From contig SKXF01000078.1 of NCBI GenBank assembly GCA_007128555.1, positions 1 to 9,656 on the forward strand: 9,656 nt of DNA. Reading direction: 5' to 3'. Made by a program: the position numbers and the translations under genes. The notes under the pieces were generated by a model that saw only the letters and a list, made by a program, of their open reading frames with translations, searched no databases and was not told the DNA's origin. Origin of the DNA: Clostridia bacterium. GTDB lineage: Bacteria > Bacillota_E > SLMV01 > PUMD01. Of the stretch, positions 1-5,578 are shown in pieces. The first letter of the stretch is position 1; every line of letters begins with the position of its first letter.

Positions 1-71
1 ACACACACATCTGCCAGGTTCACCTATGAGATCAGAACTCCTGGTGCTCATCGTCTAGCCCTCCCGTCGTC

Positions 72-96
72 GATGCTGTGCCCAGGCTCCAGCATC
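72..96 (+). terminator. Stem-loop, possible terminator of an off-window gene
   Basis: GATGCTG (72-78) and CAGCATC (90-96) form a perfect 7-bp stem with an 11-base loop. A T-rich stretch (about 100-116) follows, but it starts several bases after the stem rather than directly behind it. That is a poor fit to a classical intrinsic terminator. It could end a plus-strand gene lying left of the window, or be a chance dyad. Confidence 0.25.
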
Positions 97-420
97 CCGT
101 TATTGCTCTTTTCTTACCTGCAATGCCCATCTGTTATTTGGCCATGAGCAAAACTGCTTCATCTTATGTCAACTCGCCCCATTACGTAACCTCACAGGAA
201 CCCCGAATCTCCTTGCCGAATTACCAAGTAGTCACAGTGCGTCAACGGGGAGCGGGGTGGACATCCGGACCAACATAGGTACCGCACCTACCGATGCGAA
301 TCATCACCGAGATAACACTAACGGTACGTTCGTGAAGACTTTTTCGTCGCCCGGTCACGGTAGCAGGTGACCATCCACCCAGGGGCGCTCCGGCAGACGA
401 CACGATGTGCGCATTTGCAG

Positions 421-437
421 GTCCCATAGCGTGGGAC
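421..437 (+). promoter_or_regulatory. Dyad just upstream of the amidohydrolase start
   Basis: GTCCCA (421-426), spacer TAGCG, TGGGAC (432-437) is a perfect 6-bp dyad ending 24 bases before the ATG at 462. It overlaps the spacer and -10 of the only promoter-like pair nearby (TTTGCA 413-418, GACAAT 435-440). It could be a repressor operator or a leader hairpin next to the ribosome-binding site. No family assignment is possible from sequence alone. Confidence 0.35.
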
Positions 438-461
438 AATGGGAACAGGGGGAATGTTCAA

Positions 462-1439
462 ATGGCAGCAAAACTGACGGTGATCACCACGGGAGGAACC
501 ATAGCCACACCCACCGGCAGAGGCGAGAAGAGACTCACGGCAAGAGATTTTGCCCATGATCTGCCGGATTCACCGAAGTGGGCCGATGTGACCTGGAAGG
601 ACTTCCTCAACGTACCGTCCAGCAGCCTCGGCCCGGAGGACGTACTGCAACTGACCGACCTTGCAGAGGAAGCGATCCAGGGCGGGGCCGATGGCGTTGT
701 TATCACCCACGGGACAGATGTCCTCGAGGAAACCGCCTACCTGTTGTCCCTGTTCTGGACGAACACCCAGCCGGTGATCCTGACAGGGGCCATGCGTTCG
801 GCAGGATCTGTAGGAGCCGACGGGCCGCGCAACCTGACCGCGGCGATCGTGGTAGCCGGGAGCAGGAAATCCCTCGGACGGGGCCCAATGGTGGTTTTCA
901 ACGATGAGATCCACGCAGCCTCCGAGGTCACGAAGATGCACAGCTGGGCCGTGGATACTTTCGCCTCCGAGTACGGCCCGGTAGGCAACATAAACCAGTG
1001 GAATGAGGTGCACTATCACCGCCGGACTGAGAACCGGGAGACCCTCCCCCGGCCGTCCTCGTTCAACGAACCCGTGGCCCTGATCACTGCGGGTATGGGC
1101 ATGGATGAAGGAATCGTCGATGCCCTGGTCGCAGGAGGCATCCGAGCCATGGTGGTCGAGGCCGCAGGCCTGGGTTCGCTGCCCCCCGCCATGCAGCAGG
1201 GCCTGGAGAGAACCGCCCAGGAAAGAGTAATCGCCGTTCTTGCATCCCGATGCACGTTCGGAGGCACTGTTGCCGGGCGGTCATCTAAGGGCATAATCAG
1301 GGCAGGGTCCCTGAGTGGAATCAAGGCCCGACTCAAGCTCATGGTAGGTATGGGCCTGTACGGTGAAGACCGGGAAGCCATAGGGAACCTGTTCCGCCAG
1401 CAGACTTGGAAAGGAGAGCGTGATGGCAGAGAGCGGTGA
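462..1439 (+). CDS. Asparaginase/glutaminase-family amidohydrolase (cytoplasmic)
   Basis: The family hydrolyses L-asparagine (often also glutamine) to the acid plus ammonia. The protein is 325 residues, a normal length. The first signature VITTGGTIA carries the nucleophile Thr13, and the second, VVITHGTD, supplies Thr85 and Asp86. VTKMHS supplies Lys158, and AMRSAGSVGADGPRN (110-124) is also typical. No signal peptide is present, so it should act in the cytoplasm. An in-frame ATG at 405 exists, but the ATG at 462 is chosen because AGGGGGA (447-453) precedes it at SD distance and the family alignment begins there. The flexible loop after the first signature (about residues 14-30) has no Tyr where E. 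coli AnsB has its catalytic Tyr25, so substrate preference is uncertain. The gene's last 17 bases overlap the response-regulator gene, which suggests an operon with translational coupling. Family assignment is firm; asparagine versus glutamine or another amide is inference. Confidence 0.9.
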   Translation: MAAKLTVITTGGTIATPTGRGEKRLTARDFAHDLPDSPKWADVTWKDFLNVPSSSLGPEDVLQLTDLAEEAIQGGADGVVITHGTDVLEETAYLLSLFWTNTQPVILTGAMRSAGSVGADGPRNLTAAIVVAGSRKSLGRGPMVVFNDEIHAASEVTKMHSWAVDTFASEYGPVGNINQWNEVHYHRRTENRETLPRPSSFNEPVALITAGMGMDEGIVDALVAGGIRAMVVEAAGLGSLPPAMQQGLERTAQERVIAVLASRCTFGGTVAGRSSKGIIRAGSLSGIKARLKLMVGMGLYGEDREAIGNLFRQQTWKGERDGRER

Positions 1440-2121
1440 TCATATTCTTGTAATAGAAGATGATCGCAGCATCCAGGAATTAATACGCCTGTACCTGGAG
1501 AAGGAGGATTTCGACGTCAAGCTGGCCTCCGACGGCAATGAGGGGCTCGAATCCGTCTACGAAGACCCGCCGGCACTCGTGATCCTGGACCTCATGCTTC
1601 CCCGCGTCGATGGCTGGGAGGTCTGCAGGCGCCTACGTGATACGCACGCCATACCGATCATCATGCTGACAGCCCGTGATGCAATCAGCGACAGGATCAA
1701 CGGGTTGGAGCTGGGTGCAGACGACTATGTGACCAAGCCCTTCGACCCAGGGGAGCTGGTGGCCCGAGTGAGGGCTGTCCTGAGACGGAGCCAGACCCCA
1801 GCCGAAACACACCTCGAGTTCAATGACTTCTCCATGAACTACGATCAGCGCCGTGCAATCCAGGGTGACAACGAGGTGTATCTGACTGCCAAGGAGTTCG
1901 ATCTTCTGTGGCTCCTGGCCAACCACCCCGGCAGGGTATTCACCCGCGACCAGCTGCTCAACCAGGTGTGGGGTTACGAATTCTACGGCAACGTCCGCAC
2001 CGTCGACGTCCACATCCGCCACCTCCGGGAGAAGATCGAGCCCGATCCGGGGAACCCACGCTACATTCTGACGGTCTGGGGCGTCGGATACAAGTTTGAA
2101 CAGCAGGAGGCTGATGAATGA
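1423..2121 (+). CDS. OmpR/PhoB-family response regulator
   Basis: This 232-residue DNA-binding response regulator has an N-terminal receiver domain (about 6-120). It shows the acidic pair Asp13/Asp14, phosphoacceptor Asp56 in VILDLMLP, Thr83 in MLTARD and Lys105 in VTKPFD. The C-terminal winged helix (about 135-228) has LTAKEFDLLWLLANHPG, the recognition region VRTVDVHIRHLREKI and the typical ending WGVGYKF. The start is the ATG at 1423, because GAAAGGAG (1408-1415) lies 7 bases upstream; a GTG at 1420 is directly adjacent. The start lies inside the amidohydrolase gene in another frame, and the stop overlaps the kinase start as ATGA. It is almost certainly the cognate partner of the kinase that follows. 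The regulon cannot be read from sequence; the co-transcribed amidohydrolase suggests a nitrogen or amino-acid link, which is inference. Confidence 0.96.
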   Translation: MAESGDHILVIEDDRSIQELIRLYLEKEDFDVKLASDGNEGLESVYEDPPALVILDLMLPRVDGWEVCRRLRDTHAIPIIMLTARDAISDRINGLELGADDYVTKPFDPGELVARVRAVLRRSQTPAETHLEFNDFSMNYDQRRAIQGDNEVYLTAKEFDLLWLLANHPGRVFTRDQLLNQVWGYEFYGNVRTVDVHIRHLREKIEPDPGNPRYILTVWGVGYKFEQQEADE

Positions 2122-3575
2122 ACAGCATCCGCACTCACCTGACCTTATCCCACCTGGTACTGGTGCTGATCGTCCTGGTCCTGGTGGGCGTATTGCTCAA
2201 CAGCATGGTCCGCTCGTACCTGCTCAACGAGGCCAGGAAGACGCTCAACCTGCAGGGCCAGAACATTGCGCAGCTCTTCGCCATGGAGATACTCCTCCGG
2301 GGGCAAAGATCGTCGCTGGTGATCGACGAGCGGCTCAGGGTGTGGTCCAGGGCTGTCACAGCCATGATCAACGCCGATTTTGTTGTCCTCTCAGCAACGG
2401 GCGAGATGCTCGTCAGCTCGGATGCCATTGAGCTTCCCGAGGAGCCGGAACAACGCCTCTCCATGGAGCCCGTGGCAAGAGCCCTGGAGTCCGGTGAGAT
2501 GCAGAGCACCCAATGGCGGACCCCGGAGGGCGATCCCCTGGTAGCGGTCTTCGTTCCCATCCGCCTGCACCCAGAATCCCCACCCGTCGGCATGGTCATT
2601 CAATTTCAGAAGGTGACCGCTGCGACGAGGGCGGCCGCCGACGTGCTGCACATCATGATCCAGACGGGAGCCGTTGCCCTGATCCTGGCCCTCGTCCTCA
2701 GCATGGTATTCGCCCGGAGGATCTCCCGGCCGGCAGAGGAACTCAGCGAGGTAGCTCGTGCCCTGGGCCGGGGAGAACTGGAGCGGCGCGCCCCGGAGGG
2801 ATACGTCAGAGAGTTCTCCCAGCTGGCGAAACAGATCAATGAAATGGCACACGACCTGTCCCAGTTCCTGGAAAAACGACAGGCTTTCACGGCAACCATC
2901 TCCCACGAGATTCGCACCCCGGTCACCTCCATAAGGGGTTTCATCCAGGCGATCAATGACGGGGTCATATCCGAAGATCAGCAGGGACCCTACCTGGAGA
3001 CCATCCTGGAGGAAACTCACCGCATCGAGAGCCTCCTTGACGATCTCCTCCAACTTGAGCGGCTGGAGGCAGGTCAGATGTCGATGCAATTTGACTGGGT
3101 TTCCTGCACGGAGCTGTTGGACCGTGCCGTCGTCCGAACCGCCCCGAGGGCCGCCCAGGTGAACACTGACGTGCGGAGCGTGGATGCCGGGGGGCTGGAG
3201 ATCTGGGGAGACGAGGAAAGGCTGGACCAGGTCCTTGGCAACCTCTTGGACAACGCCCTCTCCTTCGCTGGGCCGGGTGGCTGCATTGAGATCGGGGGGG
3301 AACTGGAGCACGCGAACGATGAAACCGGAGGAGCTGTCTTCTGGGTCGCCGATGATGGCCCCGGGATCCCCGAAGAGGACCTCCCCCATATCTTCGAGCG
3401 CTTCTACCAGTCATCAACAACCCGGGGAGAAGGAGTGGGCCTGGGGCTGGCCATCACCCGCGAGATTGTGCACCTGCACGGGGGCAGCATCACCGGGGAA
3501 AATCGACCCGATGGAGGTGCGGTATTCCGCTTCACCCTACCAAGCAGCAGGCTGCGAGAGCCCCGATCATCGTAG
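2118..3575 (+). CDS. Membrane sensor histidine kinase
   Basis: The kinase has 485 residues and autophosphorylates on His263 to drive the preceding regulator. Order of parts: TM1 (about 10-31); an extracytoplasmic sensor region of about 145 residues, Cache/PAS-like in look (ADFVVLSATGEMLVSSD, later PVGMVIQFQ); TM2 (about 178-199); HAMP linker (about 200-252); HisKA with the H-box SHEIRTPVTSIRGF; and a HATPase_c domain. The HATPase_c domain shows N-box NLLDNAL (Asn379), G1 DDGPGIP (412-418), F-box FERFY and G2 GVGLGLAI (439-446). All catalytic boxes are intact. The start ATG overlaps the regulator stop as ATGA, with CAGGAGG (2104-2110) 7 bases upstream. The 3' end overlaps the convergent MBL-fold gene by 9 bases, and I see no intrinsic terminator. 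The signal sensed is unknown. Confidence 0.96.
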   Translation: MNSIRTHLTLSHLVLVLIVLVLVGVLLNSMVRSYLLNEARKTLNLQGQNIAQLFAMEILLRGQRSSLVIDERLRVWSRAVTAMINADFVVLSATGEMLVSSDAIELPEEPEQRLSMEPVARALESGEMQSTQWRTPEGDPLVAVFVPIRLHPESPPVGMVIQFQKVTAATRAAADVLHIMIQTGAVALILALVLSMVFARRISRPAEELSEVARALGRGELERRAPEGYVREFSQLAKQINEMAHDLSQFLEKRQAFTATISHEIRTPVTSIRGFIQAINDGVISEDQQGPYLETILEETHRIESLLDDLLQLERLEAGQMSMQFDWVSCTELLDRAVVRTAPRAAQVNTDVRSVDAGGLEIWGDEERLDQVLGNLLDNALSFAGPGGCIEIGGELEHANDETGGAVFWVADDGPGIPEEDLPHIFERFYQSSTTRGEGVGLGLAITREIVHLHGGSITGENRPDGGAVFRFTLPSSRLREPRSS

Positions 3576-4538
3576 CCTCCAGTAAAGCGTCCCTTTCACC
3601 CGCATCGTCTGCACCCGTTTCTCGTCTCTCAGGGAAACGAGGATTGCATGTAGGCTGTGCTCAGCCATCTCGCGAGGTGCCGCAGGAACCAGGTCAATGG
3701 CCTCGAGCAGATCAGCCGTGGTGCGCTCTCCGGTCGAAAGCTGCTCCTCAATGGCACGGCCGATCTCCGTCACCCGCTGCACCGTGTTCTGAAGGAGACG
3801 CCGACAGTTTTCCTGGCCGGATGTTGGAATGGAATGCCCCCAGCCTATGAACCGGGGATTCAGTGCCAGCAACCGATCCATACTTGCCTTCCAGTGGCGG
3901 TAGTTTCCCAACGGATAGGGCCTGCCGGGCCCGAGCCAGAGGGGGAGGTCTCCCGCAAAGACGGCTCCGTGGGAGGGCTCGTACAGGGAAACGCTCCCAG
4001 GTGAATGGCCCGGTGTGTGGATCACCTGCAGACGCAAATCCCCCAACTCCAGGGTATCCCCATCCTCCACCGTCTCATCAACACTCACCGGGTGATACGG
4101 GTCCTCGCGGACCTCTCGCTGGTATCTTCGGTACTGCGCAGAGGATCGATCCATATCCCCGAAGGCATCGGTGAGGGTGCCCGAATAATGGGAGCTCATA
4201 AGATCATCGTCAAAGATGCGTAGCGGCTGTTCAACAAATGGACGGTCCTCAGGATGAATCAACAGGGGCACATTGTAGTGTCGGCGGATCCACGGCCCGT
4301 TGCCCACATGGTCGTAATGATCGTGGGTGAAGATGACCCAACGAGGGGTGAGGCGATGAGCGCCCAGGCCGCTGACCAGGGCTCGGAACGTCCGTGCCCC
4401 AAGACCGGTATCGATGATACCGCATGCCTGACCCTGTACGATGATGTATGCCGATGAACTGAGTCCCTTGTCCCTGGCACTACGGATGGCCGTACCGGGA
4501 AGGTAGTAACCCAGATCACCGGGAAGAACCCTGAACAA
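3567..4538 (-). CDS. Metallo-beta-lactamase-fold hydrolase
   Basis: This is a binuclear metal hydrolase of the MBL superfamily. Residues here are numbered from the upstream in-frame ATG at 4580. The metal motif THDHYDHVGNG gives His86, His88, Asp90 and His91. HTPGHSPGS gives His192, AGDLPLW gives Asp211 and GWGHS gives His249, so the ligand set is complete. The C-terminal part after about 270 is helical and winged-helix-like, as in LACTB2-type MBL proteins. No signal peptide is present. I choose the TTG at 4538 (323 residues) because GAGGAGG lies 8 bases upstream. The ATG at 4580 has no SD and would sit at about +2 of the TATAAT promoter at 4588-4593, giving a leaderless message. It lies downstream of mntR on the same strand, so read-through is possible, although it appears to have its own promoter. 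The substrate cannot be inferred; thioester, lactone, phosphodiester and glutathione-thiolester hydrolases share these motifs. Confidence 0.88.
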   Translation of the reverse strand: MFRVLPGDLGYYLPGTAIRSARDKGLSSSAYIIVQGQACGIIDTGLGARTFRALVSGLGAHRLTPRWVIFTHDHYDHVGNGPWIRRHYNVPLLIHPEDRPFVEQPLRIFDDDLMSSHYSGTLTDAFGDMDRSSAQYRRYQREVREDPYHPVSVDETVEDGDTLELGDLRLQVIHTPGHSPGSVSLYEPSHGAVFAGDLPLWLGPGRPYPLGNYRHWKASMDRLLALNPRFIGWGHSIPTSGQENCRRLLQNTVQRVTEIGRAIEEQLSTGERTTADLLEAIDLVPAAPREMAEHSLHAILVSLRDEKRVQTMRVKGTLYWRLR

Positions 4539-4546
4539 TCGGTTCG

Positions 4547-4553
4547 CCTCCTC
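4547..4553 (-). promoter_or_regulatory. SD deciding the MBL hydrolase start
   Basis: GAGGAGG on the minus strand lies 8 bases before the TTG at 4538. It is far stronger than anything before the ATG at 4580, so it argues for the shorter protein. Confidence 0.6.
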
Positions 4554-4587
4554 GCCGATGCCGTTGGTGCACGGGCCCATTGAAAGA

Positions 4588-4617
4588 ATTATACTGAAAG
4601 CCCCAGCTGACTGCCAC
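4588..4617 (-). promoter_or_regulatory. Sigma-70-like promoter of the MBL hydrolase gene
   Basis: The minus strand carries a perfect TATAAT (4588-4593). An 18-base spacer separates it from GTGGCA (4612-4617), a 4/6 match to TTGACA. Transcription would start near 4581, giving a leader of about 43 bases before the TTG at 4538. This lets the hydrolase be expressed independently of mntR. Confidence 0.55.
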
Positions 4618-4621
4618 CTTG

Positions 4622-4673
4622 ATCCGTGTTACCAGGGCAACGAGCGACCTGCTGGACCCCACCTGGAACGGAT
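4622..4673. other. Imperfect dyad between mntR and the MBL gene
   Basis: ATCCGT (4622-4627) pairs with ACGGAT (4668-4673), and CCAGG (4632-4636) with CCTGG (4662-4666), giving 11 bp broken by a small internal loop. It directly follows the mntR stop. There is no T tract on either side, so it is not a standard terminator. It may stabilise the mntR 3' end, attenuate read-through, or be chance. Confidence 0.3.
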
Positions 4674-4676
4674 TCG

Positions 4677-5201
4677 CTACTGGGAGTGGCTGCTACCTGG
4701 GGTGAGGTCGGACTCGTCGGAGACATATCTTTCGGACTGATAGTCGGATATGAGTTGCTGAATCTCGGGATGGTCGCGGAGGAACGCCACCAGCATGAAC
4801 AGGCAGTTCAACGCTTCAGGGGTCAGATTGTGTTCGATTCGCTCCACGTTTTCCAGCAGCCGGGATCGCACTCCCAGGCGGGTGAAGAATTCCTCCAGCA
4901 TATTGTGCCTCTGCAAGAGGTAACGGCCCACCTCTCGGCCCTCTTCGGTCAGGACAATCACACCGTACCTTTCATACTCGAGGAGATCCCTGGCGGCGAG
5001 CCTCTGGATCATCCGTGTGACCGAAGGAGGCTGCACATTGAGTGCACCCGCGACGTCGTTGACCCTGGTGAAATCCTCATCCGCCGCAAGACGGTAGATC
5101 ATCTCCAGGTAGTCTTCCATGCTGGCGCTCAGCTTGTTGCGCTCAAACTGGGCCTGGGTATAGCCCCTGAACGTGTGAAACTCCTCTTCCTCTTTGTACA
5201 T
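4677..5201 (-). CDS. mntR: MntR-type (DtxR family) manganese-responsive repressor
   Basis: This metal-dependent repressor should bind its operator when loaded with Mn(II) and shut off manganese uptake. Numbered from the ATG at 5201 (174 residues), a winged helix (about 45-90, PPSVTRMIQRL as recognition helix) is followed by a dimerisation helix. All six B. subtilis MntR ligands have counterparts: Asp30 and Glu33 in SMEDYLEMIY, His99 in QRHNMLEEF, and Glu120, Glu123 and His124 in ENVERIEHNL. DtxR-type iron sensors carry Met and Cys where this protein has Asp30 and Glu120, so Mn is favoured. Relative to B. subtilis MntR (142 residues) it has about 25 extra N-terminal residues (acidic EEEEF, then FHTFRGY) and a short C-terminal tail, with no SH3-like domain. 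The ATG at 5201 is preferred over the GTG at 5216 because GGGAGG lies 7 bases before it. It is divergent from the mnt transporter operon, the usual arrangement for its target. Confidence 0.9.
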   Translation of the reverse strand: MYKEEEEFHTFRGYTQAQFERNKLSASMEDYLEMIYRLAADEDFTRVNDVAGALNVQPPSVTRMIQRLAARDLLEYERYGVIVLTEEGREVGRYLLQRHNMLEEFFTRLGVRSRLLENVERIEHNLTPEALNCLFMLVAFLRDHPEIQQLISDYQSERYVSDESDLTPGSSHSQ

Positions 5202-5218
5202 GGTGTGCCCTCCCACCG

Positions 5219-5231
5219 GACTGCGTCAGTC
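5219..5231 (-). promoter_or_regulatory. Dyad at the mntR transcription start
   Basis: GACTG-CGT-CAGTC is a perfect 5-bp dyad lying immediately downstream of the mntR -10 box, over the expected start point (about 5226). The position suits an autoregulatory operator. The sequence differs from the dyad in front of the transporter operon, so it may bind another protein or be chance. Confidence 0.3.
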
Positions 5232-5232
5232 T

Positions 5233-5238
5233 ATTATA
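5233..5238 (-). promoter_or_regulatory. -10 box of mntR
   Basis: A perfect TATAAT on the minus strand lies 31 bases upstream of the mntR ATG and would give a leader of about 25 bases that includes the SD. No good -35 hexamer is found 16-18 bases further upstream (GGGCAA or GGCAAG at best). Confidence 0.5.
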
Positions 5239-5436
5239 CGCCGCCCCATGGCGAACTTGCCCTGTACCCCCAGGCGGGTCCGGGTTGATCCGCACCAGGG
5301 GCAACCGAGTTGCAGGAAACGGCACAAACCAACGGACCATATCCCGTGATGCTGATCATCATAACGAGACAGATCCCAACCCCATCTAAGCACCAAAACC
5401 TCCGTCCGTCCTGCCCGCGGAGGCAGACACCACCTG

Positions 5437-5463
5437 TTCACATATTCCGTGCCTGCGCATAAT
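5437..5463 (+). promoter_or_regulatory. mntA: Probable promoter of the mntABC operon
   Basis: TTCACA (5437-5442) matches TTGACA at 5/6 and CATAAT (5458-5463) matches TATAAT at 5/6. The spacer is only 15 bases, shorter than the usual 16-18. A weak promoter needing help, or a slightly different -35, is possible. Transcription would start near 5470, leaving a leader of about 109 bases. Confidence 0.45.
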
Positions 5464-5471
5464 CTATCAGT

Positions 5472-5492
5472 AAATTACCGCAAGGTAAGTTT
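5472..5492 (+). promoter_or_regulatory. Candidate MntR operator at the mntABC start
   Basis: TTACC (5475-5479), GCAA, GGTAA (5484-5488) is a perfect dyad. It is extended by AAA on the left and, after one unpaired G, TTT on the right. It sits at about +2 to +22 of the predicted mntA transcript, where a bound repressor would block transcription. The size (about 20 bp, AT-rich arms) is right for a DtxR/MntR dimer site. I cannot match it to a published MntR consensus from memory, so the regulator is inferred from context. Confidence 0.45.
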
Positions 5493-5518
5493 CTTTCCGG
5501 GCGACAAGATAATTAGCT

Positions 5519-5543
5519 GGCACCAAGGATCGCACGTGGTGCC
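5519..5543 (+). other. Leader stem-loop upstream of mntA
   Basis: GGCACCA (5519-5525) and TGGTGCC (5537-5543) form a perfect 7-bp stem with an 11-base loop, ending 23 bases before the SD. It would be in the mntA leader RNA. The sequence does not resemble the yybP-ykoY manganese riboswitch, and no T tract follows. It may be a transcript-stabilising or regulatory hairpin. Confidence 0.4.
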
Positions 5544-5578
5544 CGTCCTGGAAAATGAAAGCGCTTGGAGGTGCATCC

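Larger units (their letters stand above)
1..461. other. Non-coding left end
   Basis: No convincing gene is visible in this stretch. The short open frames on both strands have no SD and no recognisable protein, and the first 250 bases look less GC-rich than the genes to the right. It holds four short perfect dyads: GATGCTG/CAGCATC (72-96), TAGGT-ACCGC-ACCTA (276-290), GGTCAC-N8-GTGACC (353-372) and GTCCCA-TAGCG-TGGGAC (421-437). The stretch probably contains the promoter of the amidohydrolase/two-component operon. The best match I found is weak: TTTGCA (413-418), 16 bases, then GACAAT (435-440). Confidence 0.6.
5202..5578. other. Divergent mntR/mntA control region
   Basis: This 377-base non-coding region separates mntR from the transporter operon. 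It is rich in short perfect dyads. Besides those listed separately, it has GCAAC-CGA-GTTGC (5301-5313), TGATG-CTGAT-CATCA (5347-5361) and CTGCC-CGCGGA-GGCAG (5411-5426). No small gene with an SD is evident. Confidence 0.6.

Noticed and set aside
1..9. ACACACACA at the left edge
   Set aside because: Too short to call a repeat; the window edge limits any reading.
78..278. Small plus-strand open frame (66 codons)
   Set aside because: No SD, no recognisable protein and base composition unlike the neighbouring genes.
2391..3389. Long minus-strand open frame (332 codons)
   Set aside because: It is the antisense shadow of the histidine kinase, whose motifs are unmistakable; no SD and no family resemblance.
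4626..5288. Plus-strand open frame of 220 codons over mntR
   Set aside because: Antisense to mntR, which has all six metal ligands, a good SD and a -10 box.
5399..5423. CCTCCG/CGGAGG hairpin followed on the minus strand by TTTT
   Set aside because: The T run has only four bases and no transcribed gene lies upstream on that strand; it also overlaps a competing dyad.
5464..5578. Possible manganese riboswitch (yybP-ykoY) in the mntA leader
   Set aside because: I looked for the conserved paired loops of that class and did not find them; only a simple 7-bp stem is present.
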